Shown here: one piece after another, positions 1-7,979 of the stretch
How positions within the stretch are numbered: position 1 is the stretch's first letter
Layout: every line of letters starts with the position of its first letter
From: an uncultured Flavobacterium sp.
Lineage (GTDB): Bacteria > Bacteroidota > Bacteroidia > Flavobacteriales > Flavobacteriaceae
Length of the DNA: 42,119 nucleotides
Direction of reading: 5' to 3'
NCBI GenBank assembly: GCA_913060575.1
Contig: CAJXRR010000003.1
Location: 1 to 42,119 of the forward strand
Made by a program: the position numbers and the translations under genes
Notes under the pieces: model-generated
The model's input: only the letters and a program-made list of their open reading frames with translations
The model's database searches: none
Told to the model about the DNA's origin: nothing

Positions 1-46
1 AGATCTAGTACGGTCTCGTGGGCTCGGAGATGTGTATAAGAGACAG
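1..46 (+). other. Illumina Nextera adapter (i7 side), not genomic
   Basis: The window opens with the tail of the P7 primer (AGAT), an 8-base index CTAGTACG, then GTCTCGTGGGCTCGG and the Tn5 mosaic end AGATGTGTATAAGAGACAG, which finishes at base 46. From memory the index is the oligo form of Nextera N702. Genomic sequence therefore starts at base 47, and this block should be trimmed before any annotation or submission. Confidence 0.99.
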
Positions 47-1094
47 TCTTAATGTAGTTTTTGACAATGGTTTTTGCTAAATCTTTGTTTTCTATTGGAG
101 TAAGTTTCGATTTTAAAATATCTAATTGTGATTCTTGAAATGATAAATTGGTAAAACCAAAACCAATAACTTGATTTTTCTCGATTAAGACCATTGCATT
201 CTCATCAATTTCTCTTCCTTTTAATTGAATAATAAAATCGGAATGAGCAAAATTTTCTGAAGTATTTTTCTTCTTTTTTGTAAAGTTGTATTTAGGTTGA
301 AGTGTTTCTAATTCTATATAGTATTTTAACCTGTTAAACAATTCATTTCCAGTAAATTCATAAGTTACATTTTTAACTTTATCCTGAATTTTAAGCGCTC
401 TTTTGCTTTGCTTTAAAAACAGTTTATTTACTTCCGATTTTAAGTTTTTACCTCTTCCAATAAAAATCACTTTTCCTTCTGTATTATGGATATAATAAAT
501 ACCCATTTGTTCAGGAATAGTCTCCAAAATAGAATTTATTTTATCTTTTACTTCTCTATTGTCAAAGTATTTAATAGAATTCTGAATAATTTCTTTGTTA
601 TTATCTTTCTCTAATAATAGCTTAAATAATTGAATCGTAGCCAACGCATCACCAGTTGCTCTGTGTCTATCACTCATAGGTATTCCGAGAGATTTACATA
701 ATTTACCTAAGCTATAAGATTTTTCATTAGGTATCAGTTTTCTGCTTAATTCTACTGTACATAAAGAGTTTTTTTGATAATCAAACCCAAGTCTATTAAA
801 CTCTGTTTTTAGTATTCTCGAATCAAACTCTGCGTTGTGGGCAACTAAAGTAACGTCTTTTGTAATTTCAACGATACGTTTGGCAACTTCGTAAAACTTT
901 GGTGCATTGCGTAACATTTTATTGTTAATACCTGTAAGCTTCACAACAAACTCTTGGATAGGTTTTTCAGGATTAACAAGACTTATAAATTGATCAACAA
1001 TTGCATGTCCATCAAATTTGTAAATGGCAATTTCTGTAATTCCCTCTTCATTAAATTTACCACCGGTAGTTTCTATATCTAAAATTGCGTACAA
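47..1094 (-). CDS. DEDDh 3'-5' exonuclease with GIY-YIG domain, C-terminus cut off
   Basis: This gene is missing from the ORF track because it starts with TTG and runs off the insert. Reverse translation gives 349 codons beginning (M)YAILDIETTGG. The exonuclease motifs are all present: DIETTG (Exo I), HNAEFD (Exo II) and HRATGDA (Exo III), as in the DNA polymerase III epsilon family. After about residue 190 a GIY-YIG-like segment follows (GIYYIHNTEGKVIFIGRG), the layout of the longer 'exonuclease plus UvrC-like' proteins of Bacteroidota. The reading frame is open up to the adapter, so the C-terminus is lost by contig truncation and not by mutation. TTG is chosen because it places Met directly before the conserved YAILDIETTG and no in-frame ATG lies between it and yggS. 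The start is 10 bases after the yggS stop, so it is probably the last gene of the serC-serA run. The role is likely DNA repair or proofreading. The exact substrate cannot be told. Confidence 0.9.
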
Positions 1095-1104
1095 ATCTAT
1101 CTTT

Positions 1105-1770
1105 CTATGTTAAATAATTTCTGGCGCCAAATATAGAGCTTCCTACTCTAATCATAGTACTTCCATTTTTGATTGCTAGTTGATAGTCACCACTCATTCC
1201 CATGGAAAGAATTTCAATAGCTGGATATTGACTTTTATGATGATCAAAAAATGCTTTTAATGATGAGAATTCTTCATTTAAAATTGTTTCGTCATCAGTA
1301 AATGTTGCCATTCCCATAAATCCAACAATTTTCACATTGGTAAGGTTTTGTATTTCTTCCGATTTTAGAATAGCTGTAATTTCTTCAAAAGGCAATCCAA
1401 ATTTGGTTTCTTCTTTGGCAATTCTTGCTTGTAACAAACAATTAATAACTCTATCGTGTTTTTTTGCTTGTTTATTGATTTCTTTTAAAGTTTTGAATTT
1501 ATCAACACCATGAATCAAATCAACAAAATGAGCCATATATTTTACCTTGTTACTTTGCAAATGACCAATCATATGCCATTGGATATCCTTAGGTAAACTA
1601 TCAAACTTAGTAACCATCTCTTGAATTTTGTTTTCACCAAATATTCTTTGACCGGCATCATAAGCTTCTTGTAAATCAGCTATTGGTTTGGTCTTTGAAA
1701 CTGCTACTAGTGTAACGTCTTCTGGAATTGAAGTGTTGATTTTTTCTAAATTGTCTTTGATATAATTCAT
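1105..1770 (-). CDS. yggS: YggS/PROSC-family pyridoxal-phosphate homeostasis protein
   Basis: This is a 221-residue single-domain TIM-barrel PLP-binding protein. The PLP lysine is in VAVSKTKP (K26). Other family signatures are FGENKIQEM, WHMIGHLQSNKVKY, a GFMGMAT segment and the C-terminal phosphate-binding MIRVGSSIFGARNY. Family members buffer PLP and affect amino-acid and keto-acid pools; they are not known catalysts. The track starts at a TTG at 1776. I prefer the ATG at 1770, which gives MNYIKDNLEKI and lies two bases after the TGA of the DUF1015 gene, implying translational coupling. Its place behind serC, itself a PLP enzyme, fits a role in PLP supply. Confidence 0.95.
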   Translation of the reverse strand: MNYIKDNLEKINTSIPEDVTLVAVSKTKPIADLQEAYDAGQRIFGENKIQEMVTKFDSLPKDIQWHMIGHLQSNKVKYMAHFVDLIHGVDKFKTLKEINKQAKKHDRVINCLLQARIAKEETKFGLPFEEITAILKSEEIQNLTNVKIVGFMGMATFTDDETILNEEFSSLKAFFDHHKSQYPAIEILSMGMSGDYQLAIKNGSTMIRVGSSIFGARNYLT

Positions 1771-1772
1771 AA

Positions 1773-3008
1773 TCAAAATTCATACATGGTTAATCCACTT
1801 CTCAGTTTGGGTTCTATATAACTAGTTTTTGGGGGCATTTTTAATTTGGCATCAGCGATCTCTTTCATTTCATCTACTGTAATTGGTAACATTCCAAAAC
1901 TTACTTTGTAAAGACCATTATCTACATTGGTTTTTAAAGAAAGAATATCAAGTTTGTCATTGGTATACCCAATTCTATTGTTGTTGTTTAAATCATCAAT
2001 GCCTAAAATGGGTTGCAAAATTGTTCTATATAAAATTTCAGTATCTAATTTACTTAGTGCATCATTAAAAGTGTAATTGTTTTTCCTTAAATATAAAGAG
2101 TAAAATTCTCCATCCAAATACATACTAAAATGATATTTTTTTGAAGGCTTATACAAATTACTTCCTCTATTTTCAATCTTAAAATAAGTATCTAATTCAA
2201 TTAAAAATTCCTCAACTGTATGACCATTCAAGTCTTTTATGAAACGATTAAATTCTGAAATTTTTAGATGTGATTCAGGAATCAAGTAACTCATAAAGTA
2301 ATTGTAGTTTTCTGTTCCTTTATGGTTTTTGTTTTCTGCTTTTAAATCTTCTGCTAATAGGGCAGAAGAAGCGCTTCTATGATGTCCGTCAGCTATGTAT
2401 AAGCTTTTTTCTTTGTTGAAAAATGAAATAATTTTATTAATTGCTTGTTCATTTTGAACTAACCATAAGCGATGCAATTTCTTATCAGTAGTTGAAAACT
2501 CGTATTCAGGTCTAGCTTCTTTAATTGTTGTTATAACCTTATCAAAATTCTCATCATCTTCATACATCAATAAAACTGGTTCTGCATTAAAACTTGTGGT
2601 TTTTAGATAGTTTTCAAATAGTACTTCTCTTTTTTTAATGGTTCCTTCATGTTTTTTGATAACGCCATTTTTAAAATCTTCAACAGAGGTTGCAGCTATA
2701 ATTCCACAATAAGTATCATTAAGATCAGAGATTTCATAAATATAGAAGGAAGGAGTTTTCTCTTTAATGAAAATTCTATTTTTTTTGAATTCTTTATAAC
2801 GATCATGCACCATGTGAAATCGTTGTTCTTCAGAAATTTTTTGATGGTATTTATAACCCGGATTAATGATATGTAAAAAAGTAAACGGATTAAAATCTAA
2901 TTTAGCGCCTAATTCTGCATAGGTATAAGCTTCATAAGATTTTGAAGAAACCAAAGCAACTTTATCTCTGCTTGGTCTTACCGCTTTAAAAGGTTTTACA
3001 ACTGCCAT
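1773..3008 (-). CDS. DUF1015 family protein
   Basis: This 411-residue soluble protein has the DUF1015 signature YIADGHHRSASS near the middle and a conserved N-terminal segment (KPFKAVRPSRDKVALV). It has no signal peptide or membrane segment. The family is widespread and uncharacterised; the ADGHHR motif looks like a metal or phosphate site, which is only a guess. The gene lies between serA (88 bases upstream) and yggS (start two bases after this stop). In my recollection the serC-serA-DUF1015 order recurs in Bacteroidota, pointing to serine or phosphoserine metabolism. The start codon is ATG, immediately preceded by a heptamer repeat. Confidence 0.92.
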   Translation of the reverse strand: MAVVKPFKAVRPSRDKVALVSSKSYEAYTYAELGAKLDFNPFTFLHIINPGYKYHQKISEEQRFHMVHDRYKEFKKNRIFIKEKTPSFYIYEISDLNDTYCGIIAATSVEDFKNGVIKKHEGTIKKREVLFENYLKTTSFNAEPVLLMYEDDENFDKVITTIKEARPEYEFSTTDKKLHRLWLVQNEQAINKIISFFNKEKSLYIADGHHRSASSALLAEDLKAENKNHKGTENYNYFMSYLIPESHLKISEFNRFIKDLNGHTVEEFLIELDTYFKIENRGSNLYKPSKKYHFSMYLDGEFYSLYLRKNNYTFNDALSKLDTEILYRTILQPILGIDDLNNNNRIGYTNDKLDILSLKTNVDNGLYKVSFGMLPITVDEMKEIADAKLKMPPKTSYIEPKLRSGLTMYEF

Positions 3009-3014
3009 GTATTT

Positions 3015-3063
3015 AATTACGAATTACGAATTACGAATTACGAATGATGAATTACGAATGATG
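3015..3063. repeat. Seven tandem 7-bp units (aattacg/aatgatg)
   Basis: Seven consecutive heptamers fill 49 bases: four copies of AATTACG, then AATGATG, AATTACG, AATGATG. They lie between serA and DUF1015, ending 7 bases before the DUF1015 start codon on the minus strand. Simple intergenic arrays of this type are frequent in flavobacterial genomes. They could vary in copy number by slippage and so change the leader of the DUF1015-yggS mRNA. Confidence 0.95.
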
Positions 3064-3095
3064 TTCCTCTATTTTAAACTTTTCTAACAACTAAC

Positions 3096-4046
3096 CTATT
3101 TAAGTAATTCTGTAATTTGAGTTGCTAGTTCTGTTCCTATTCTATCTTGAGCTTCTAGGGTAGCTGCTCCTATATGAGGTGTTAAAGATAACTCAGGGTT
3201 CATTAATAATTGAACCTCTGGACTTGGTTCTTTTTCAAAAACATCCAATCCAGCAAATTTTACTTTTTCTTCTTCAATAGCATTAATTAAGGCAATTTCA
3301 TCGATAACACCACCTCTTGCTGCATTAACAATTCCAACACCTTTTTTCATTTTATCGATTTCATTTTTACCTATAACATAAGCATCTTGAGCAGGAACAT
3401 GTAAGGTGATAAAATCACTTTCTTTTAATAGCGTATCCATATCTTGAGTATCAATAGGAATCGTAATTCTTTGGCCATTAAAAAACTCAATGGTAATCGG
3501 AGCGCTTTCTGTAAATGGATCATTTGCAATCACTTCCATCCCAAGACCTAAAGCAATTTTTGCTACTTCTTGTCCGATTCTTCCAAAACCAATAATTCCA
3601 ATTTTCTTTCCTCTTAATTCAGTTCCAGCTGCATAGGCTCTTTTTAAATCTTTAAAACGAGAATCTCCTTCTAATGGCATTTCTCTATTAGATTGGTGTA
3701 AAAAACGAACCATACCAAACAAATGAGCAAACACCAATTCGGCAACAGAACTCGAAGATGCTGCAGGCGTATTAATTACATGCAACCCTTGATCTCTTGC
3801 ATAATCTACATCTATATTATCCATACCAACTCCACCACGTCCAATTAATTTAATACTTGGACAAGCATCAATCAATTCCTGTCTTACTTGTGTGGCACTT
3901 CTTACTAAGATGGCATCAATTTGATGTTCATTGATGAAATTTTCTAATTGCTCTTGAGCAACTTTGGTTATAATAACTTCAAATCCTTCCTTTTGCAAGG
4001 CATCGATTCCGCTTTGTGAAATTCCGTCGTTTGCTAATATTTTCAT
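3096..4046 (-). CDS. serA: D-3-phosphoglycerate dehydrogenase (short type)
   Basis: This 316-residue D-isomer 2-hydroxyacid dehydrogenase is the probable first enzyme of serine synthesis (3-phosphoglycerate to 3-phosphohydroxypyruvate, NAD-dependent). The Rossmann motif is GFGRIGQEVAK (about 153-163). The substrate-binding segment GRGGVGMDNIDVD, the NAARGGVIDE segment with the catalytic Arg region, and the C-terminal HIGAAT with the catalytic His are all visible. The ACT domain of long SerA proteins is absent, so serine feedback through ACT is not expected. The gene follows serC by 32 bases and a small CCGC-GAAA-GCGG hairpin. The adjacency to serC is what fixes phosphoglycerate over other 2-hydroxyacids. 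Confidence 0.95.
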   Translation of the reverse strand: MKILANDGISQSGIDALQKEGFEVIITKVAQEQLENFINEHQIDAILVRSATQVRQELIDACPSIKLIGRGGVGMDNIDVDYARDQGLHVINTPAASSSSVAELVFAHLFGMVRFLHQSNREMPLEGDSRFKDLKRAYAAGTELRGKKIGIIGFGRIGQEVAKIALGLGMEVIANDPFTESAPITIEFFNGQRITIPIDTQDMDTLLKESDFITLHVPAQDAYVIGKNEIDKMKKGVGIVNAARGGVIDEIALINAIEEEKVKFAGLDVFEKEPSPEVQLLMNPELSLTPHIGAATLEAQDRIGTELATQITELLK

Positions 4047-4078
4047 CTTTAGTTTCCGCGAAAGCGGTTATTTTTTAA

Positions 4079-5143
4079 TTATGCTTTTCTTTCTAATTCT
4101 CGCATGGTATCTACTAAAGCTTGCACACTGTATAATGGCAAAGCATTATACATACTTGCTCGGTAACCTCCAACACTTCTGTGTCCATTTAAACCATTAA
4201 TTCTAGCTTCTTTCCAAAGTGAATCAAAAGTATCTTTCAAGGTTTCATTTGTTAATGTAAAAGTAGCATTCATGATACTTCTATCTTCAGTTGCTACAAC
4301 TCCTTGAAACAAAGGATTCCTGTCGATTTCATTGTATAGTAAATCAGCTTTCTTTTGATTTACTTTTTCAATAAAAGGAATTCCGCCTAAATCTTTTAAC
4401 CATTGTAAAGTTAACATTGACACGTAGACAGGAAATACAGCCGGCGTATTAAACATACTGTCTTTGCTTATATGTGTTTTATAACTTAGCATAGAAGGAA
4501 TTGTTCTTTCTACTTTTCCTAAAATATCTTCTTTAATGATGATGACTGTTGTTCCTGCAGGTCCCATATTTTTTTGAGCTCCTGCATAAATCAAATCAAA
4601 CTTAGAAAAATCTAATTGACGAGAGAAAATATCTGAACTCATGTCACAAACCATTGGAATATCTAGTTCTGGGAACTCTTTTATTTGAGTTCCAAAAATA
4701 GTATTGTTACTTGTACAATGGAAATAATCTGCATCAGTTGGAACTTTATATCCTTTTGGAATGTATGTGAAGTTTTTGTCTTTAGAAGAGGCAACTTCAA
4801 TTAATTCGCCAAATAACTTAGCTTCTTTGATTGCTTTATCAGCCCAAGTTCCAGTGTTTAAATACGCCGCTTTTTTATTTAATAAATTGTAAGCAGCCAT
4901 TAAAAATTGAGTACTGGCACCTCCTTGTAAGAATAAAACCTTATATCCTTTATTTTCTAAACCTAGTAATTCTAAAGTTAAGGCTCTTGCATGCTCCATT
5001 ACATCTACAAAAGGTTTACTTCTATGAGATATTTCTAGTAATGAAAGATCATCATTATTAAAATTAATAACAGCTTCGGAAGCTTTCTGTAAAACTTCTT
5101 CAGGTAAGATGCACGGTCCTGCGCTAAAGTTATGTTTTTTCAT
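4079..5143 (-). CDS. serC: Phosphoserine aminotransferase
   Basis: This 354-residue fold-type I PLP aminotransferase makes phosphoserine from 3-phosphohydroxypyruvate and glutamate, the second step of serine synthesis. It may also serve the pyridoxine route. Diagnostic parts are the N-terminal NFSAGPCILPEEVL, FLQGGASTQF, the PLP lysine in YAGAQKNMGPAG (K191) and the C-terminal GHRSVGGYRASMYNA. The length is normal for the family. It lies 61 bases after the luxC-like gene and 32 bases before serA, all on the minus strand, so all are probably on one transcript. Confidence 0.98.
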   Translation of the reverse strand: MKKHNFSAGPCILPEEVLQKASEAVINFNNDDLSLLEISHRSKPFVDVMEHARALTLELLGLENKGYKVLFLQGGASTQFLMAAYNLLNKKAAYLNTGTWADKAIKEAKLFGELIEVASSKDKNFTYIPKGYKVPTDADYFHCTSNNTIFGTQIKEFPELDIPMVCDMSSDIFSRQLDFSKFDLIYAGAQKNMGPAGTTVIIIKEDILGKVERTIPSMLSYKTHISKDSMFNTPAVFPVYVSMLTLQWLKDLGGIPFIEKVNQKKADLLYNEIDRNPLFQGVVATEDRSIMNATFTLTNETLKDTFDSLWKEARINGLNGHRSVGGYRASMYNALPLYSVQALVDTMRELERKA

Positions 5144-5204
5144 TTTTTACTATTTTTCAAGTGGCAAATTTCCAAAAAAATACTGGATATGCTGCCTTTA
5201 TAAA

Positions 5205-6266
5205 TTAAATTTTGGATAAAAATTCTAGAGTATTTACACCATCTGCATAATCCCACAATTCTGGATGCTGTGTTTGTCCAAATTTCACTTCGTTTTCTAA
5301 GAAGCTATTGGCTACAATGCACTGTATGTTTTCCGATTCTTGGTGAATTTTTATTTTTAAATCTACAGGATTGTCATAATACTCGTAAAATATTGTTGCA
5401 ATAGGAGAAGAATAACTTTCATCTTCTTTAATCATTAGGAATCCGTTTTCTAGAATATCGAATTCACTCATTAAATACACGGTTTTGTTATAATCGTAAT
5501 TGTTAGCGTATTTAGCATTGTTGATAATTTCATGTTTTTTATACATTCCTTCAAAGAATACATCAAAATTAAAACCTTTTGGAACAAATAATTTAGAAAC
5601 ACTTCTACAACCTAAACCAAAATAACGAAATACGTCTTCACTTAGATTTTCGAAATCCTGAGCCGTTTCATTTCCTTGAATCACAGCAACAGAATTTCTA
5701 TTTTTGCGAATGATGCTAGGTTTATCTTTAAAATAATACTCGAAGTAACGAGCTGTATTATTGCTGCCAGTGGCAATGACAGCATCAAACCCTTCTAATT
5801 GTTTTTCTGTAAATGTCATTTTTCCTTTAAAAGAAGGATCAACATATTCTAAGTATTTCGCTAGAAATGGCAATAGATTTTTGTCATTCGACGATTGTTT
5901 TACTAGTACAGAATGTCCAGAAATTAAGACTGATAAAAAATCATGAAAACCTACTAGTGGAATATTTCCTGCCATAATAATGGCAATAGTTTTACTGCTT
6001 TGATTAGATACATAACTTGATTTTATCCAAGTATTTAAATTTACTTTTGACAACGCTTTAGTCCAGCTTTCGATGGCGAAAAGAATGTTATCCTCGGTAA
6101 ACCAAGCATTATTTTCTTTAGCTACTTTCATTTGATGTTTAAATCCATCAAAAAACAAATCGTTGTGTAAAACTGTTGGAGATTTTTCAATTTTCTTAGA
6201 AGAAAACTGACTTAAAAAGTTACCTAATTCTGCAAAAGCATGAATTCTATTTTGAATACTACTCAT
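5205..6266 (-). CDS. LuxC-family acyl-CoA reductase
   Basis: This 353-residue protein belongs to the LuxC/acyl-CoA reductase branch of the aldehyde dehydrogenase fold. The nucleophilic Cys is in [16 protein letters not shown] (C220), and the NAD-binding segment is around [20 protein letters not shown]. In luminous bacteria LuxC reduces activated fatty acids to aldehydes. Here there is no luxD, luxE or luxAB, so light emission is not implied. Flavobacteria carry this gene alone, next to serC and the ferredoxin, and its substrate is unknown. It is divergent from the ferredoxin gene with 70 bases between them, so the two may share a control region, and the ferredoxin could donate electrons to an oxidoreductase such as this (inference). 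Confidence 0.9.
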   Translation of the reverse strand: MSSIQNRIHAFAELGNFLSQFSSKKIEKSPTVLHNDLFFDGFKHQMKVAKENNAWFTEDNILFAIESWTKALSKVNLNTWIKSSYVSNQSSKTIAIIMAGNIPLVGFHDFLSVLISGHSVLVKQSSNDKNLLPFLAKYLEYVDPSFKGKMTFTEKQLEGFDAVIATGSNNTARYFEYYFKDKPSIIRKNRNSVAVIQGNETAQDFENLSEDVFRYFGLGCRSVSKLFVPKGFNFDVFFEGMYKKHEIINNAKYANNYDYNKTVYLMSEFDILENGFLMIKEDESYSSPIATIFYEYYDNPVDLKIKIHQESENIQCIVANSFLENEVKFGQTQHPELWDYADGVNTLEFLSKI

Positions 6267-6270
6267 TTAT

Positions 6271-6302
6271 TTTGGTTGCTACCTTTTTAGGGTTTATTTT
6301 TG
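6271..6302 (+). promoter_or_regulatory. Bacteroidota-type promoter for the ferredoxin gene
   Basis: TTTG at 6271-6274 (-33) and TATTTTTG at 6295-6302 (-7, matching TAnnTTTG) are separated by 20 bases, the spacing known for the Bacteroidota primary sigma factor. Transcription would start about 30 bases before the ATG at 6337. Confidence 0.7.
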
Positions 6303-6307
6303 CAATG

Positions 6308-6315
6308 CAAAGTTA
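6308..6315 (-). promoter_or_regulatory. Possible -7 element for the luxC-serC-serA run
   Basis: On the minus strand TAACTTTG matches TAnnTTTG and lies about 40 bases upstream of the luxC-like start. No good TTTG is seen at -33, so this is a weaker call than the opposing ferredoxin promoter. Confidence 0.4.
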
Positions 6316-6336
6316 CACAAACTAAAGAGAATAACG

Positions 6337-6687
6337 ATGGCGATAATTATAACAGATGAGTGTATTAATTGCGGGGCTTGTGAACCCGAATGTCCAAATA
6401 CTGCAATCTATGAAGGAGCTGATGATTGGAAATATGCAGATGGAACAGATTTAGAAGGAAATGTAGTTTTACCAAACGGAAATGCTGTTAATGCAGATGA
6501 AGATCAAGAACCTATTTCAGATGAAATCTATTATATCGTTGCAGATAAATGTACAGAATGCGTTGGTTTTCATGAAGAACCGCAATGTGCAGCTGTTTGT
6601 CCTGTAGACTGTTGTGTTCCTGATGAAGACAATGTAGAAACTGAAGAAGAGTTGTTAGGAAAGCAGAAGTTTATGCATAACGACTAG
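6337..6687 (+). CDS. 4Fe-4S dicluster ferredoxin
   Basis: This 116-residue acidic soluble ferredoxin has two 4Fe-4S sites. The first is [12 protein letters not shown] near the N-terminus. The second is spread over [22 protein letters not shown]. The approximately 35-residue acidic insert between them ([15 protein letters not shown]...) and the GFH spacer in the second site are typical of the larger ferredoxins in Bacteroidota and proteobacteria. It should carry electrons in the cytoplasm; the partner is unknown. It is a single-gene unit: it has its own promoter, is divergent from the acyl-CoA reductase, and is followed by a terminator. Confidence 0.96.
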   Translation: MAIIITDECINCGACEPECPNTAIYEGADDWKYADGTDLEGNVVLPNGNAVNADEDQEPISDEIYYIVADKCTECVGFHEEPQCAAVCPVDCCVPDEDNVETEEELLGKQKFMHND

Positions 6688-6688
6688 T

Positions 6689-6711
6689 TGACTTCGAGAG
6701 CCTCAGTCACC
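6689..6711. repeat. Dispersed intergenic palindromic repeat, copy A
   Basis: TGACTTCGAGAGCCTCAGTCACC directly follows the ferredoxin stop codon. It differs by one base from 23385-23407. The ends TGACT and AGTCA pair to form a hairpin. This is one member of the repeat family described in the findings. Confidence 0.85.
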
Positions 6712-6721
6712 AAAATAAAAT

Positions 6722-6752
6722 AAAAAAGTCCCGTTTCATTTCGGGATTTTTT
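6722..6752 (+). terminator. Rho-independent terminator after the ferredoxin gene
   Basis: The stem TCCCG/CGGGA with an eight-base loop is flanked by AAAAAA on the left and TTTTTT on the right, so it could work in either direction. It separates the ferredoxin from ychF. Confidence 0.85.
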
Positions 6753-6767
6753 ACATTAAAAAACGAT

Positions 6768-6775
6768 TATATTTG
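6768..6775 (+). promoter_or_regulatory. -7 promoter element for ychF
   Basis: TATATTTG matches TAnnTTTG exactly and is 20 bases upstream of the ychF start. A clear -33 TTTG is lacking; that position falls in the T-run of the preceding terminator. Confidence 0.6.
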
Positions 6776-6795
6776 CAACCGCAAAATCAAGAAAC

Positions 6796-7887
6796 ATGAA
6801 AGCTGGAATTGTAGGATTACCAAACGTAGGAAAATCAACTTTATTCAATTGTTTATCTAATGCAAAAGCGCAAAGTGCTAACTTTCCGTTCTGTACTATT
6901 GAACCTAACTTAGGAGTTGTTAATGTACCAGACACTCGTTTAGAGAAATTAGAAGAATTGGTGAATCCCGAAAGAGTGATGCCAGCAACCGTAGAAATTG
7001 TTGATATCGCAGGATTGGTAAAAGGAGCAAGTAAAGGAGAAGGTTTAGGAAATCAGTTCTTAGCGAATATTCGTGAAACAGATGCTTTATTGCATGTAGT
7101 GCGTTGTTTTGATAATGATAATATTATTCATGTTGACAGTTCAATTGATCCAGTAAGAGATAAAGAGACAATCGATATTGAATTGCAATTGAAAGATCTA
7201 GAAACAGTTCAAAAACGTTTAGAGCGTGTAAAAAGAACCGCTAAAACAGGTAATAAAGAAGCACAAGCCGAATTGGTAGTGCTTTTAAAAATTGAAGAAA
7301 CTTTATTAAAAGGAATCTCTGTTAGAGCTATTGATTTTAATGAAAAAGAAGAAGAGTTTGTAAAACCATTACAGTTTATTACAGCAAAGCCTGTTTTATA
7401 TGTTTGTAATGTTGATGAAAATTCTGCTGTTTCTGGAAATGCCTATGTTGATAAAGTAAGAGAAGCTGTAAAAGATGAAAATGCAGAAGTGATTGTTTTA
7501 GCAGTTGGAACAGAAGCTGATATTACCGAATTGGAAGATTATGAAGAACGTCAGTTGTTTCTTGAAGATATGGGATTAGAAGAAGCTGGAGTTTCTCGAT
7601 TAATTCGTTCTGCCTATAAGTTATTAAACCTTCAAACTTATTTTACTGCTGGTGTCAAAGAAGTAAGAGCTTGGACCATTCCTATTGGAGCAACAGGGCC
7701 ACAAGCTGCAGGAGTGATTCATACTGATTTTGAGAAAGGATTTATCCGTGCAGAAACCATTAGTTACGAAGATTATGTAACTTATGGAACAGAAGCTAAA
7801 GTAAAAGAAGCAGGTAAAATGAGAGTAGAAGGTAAGGAGTATGTTGTGCAAGACGGAGACGTGATGCACTTTAGATTTAATGTTTAG
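6796..7887 (+). CDS. ychF: Obg-like ATPase YchF
   Basis: This 363-residue TRAFAC-class P-loop protein is of normal length. The P-loop is [12 protein letters not shown] at the N-terminus, the switch region [10 protein letters not shown] and the Walker B region [21 protein letters not shown] follow, and the C-terminal TGS domain is seen as [16 protein letters not shown] with [17 protein letters not shown] at the end. YchF binds ribosomes and hydrolyses ATP in preference to GTP; it is linked to oxidative-stress control. It is transcribed alone from its own promoter, and its stop codon lies in a small hairpin (TTTAGCC-GAA-GGCTAAA). Confidence 0.98.
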   Translation: MKAGIVGLPNVGKSTLFNCLSNAKAQSANFPFCTIEPNLGVVNVPDTRLEKLEELVNPERVMPATVEIVDIAGLVKGASKGEGLGNQFLANIRETDALLHVVRCFDNDNIIHVDSSIDPVRDKETIDIELQLKDLETVQKRLERVKRTAKTGNKEAQAELVVLLKIEETLLKGISVRAIDFNEKEEEFVKPLQFITAKPVLYVCNVDENSAVSGNAYVDKVREAVKDENAEVIVLAVGTEADITELEDYEERQLFLEDMGLEEAGVSRLIRSAYKLLNLQTYFTAGVKEVRAWTIPIGATGPQAAGVIHTDFEKGFIRAETISYEDYVTYGTEAKVKEAGKMRVEGKEYVVQDGDVMHFRFNV

Positions 7888-7898
7888 CCGAAGGCTAA

Positions 7899-7919
7899 AT
7901 ACTGAGCCTGTCGAAGTAT
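7899..7919. repeat. Dispersed intergenic palindromic repeat, copy B
   Basis: ATACTGAGCCTGTCGAAGTAT lies between ychF and gcvT. ATACT and AGTAT pair around the core GAGCCTGTCGA. The core also appears, altered, at 23341 and at 25181. Confidence 0.8.
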
Positions 7920-7943
7920 CATTTTTAAGAATTTATAAATAAT

Positions 7944-7977
7944 AAAAAAGCCTGTTGCATCGCAACAGGCTTTTTTT
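7944..7977. terminator. Bidirectional terminator between ychF and gcvT
   Basis: A strong hairpin, AAGCCTGTTGC-ATC-GCAACAGGCTT, is flanked by A6 on the left and T7 on the right. It sits exactly between two convergent genes and can end both transcripts. Confidence 0.95.
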
Positions 7978-7979
7978 AT

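Noticed and set aside
1771-1776. TTG at 1776 as yggS start (track)
   Set aside because: An ATG two codons later at 1770 is better placed after the DUF1015 stop and needs no rare start codon.
3015-3063. CRISPR array
   Set aside because: The units are 7 bases with no spacers. It is a simple tandem repeat.
5205-6266. Bioluminescence operon
   Set aside because: LuxC is alone; luxD, luxE and luxAB are all absent, and flavobacteria carry this gene without light production.
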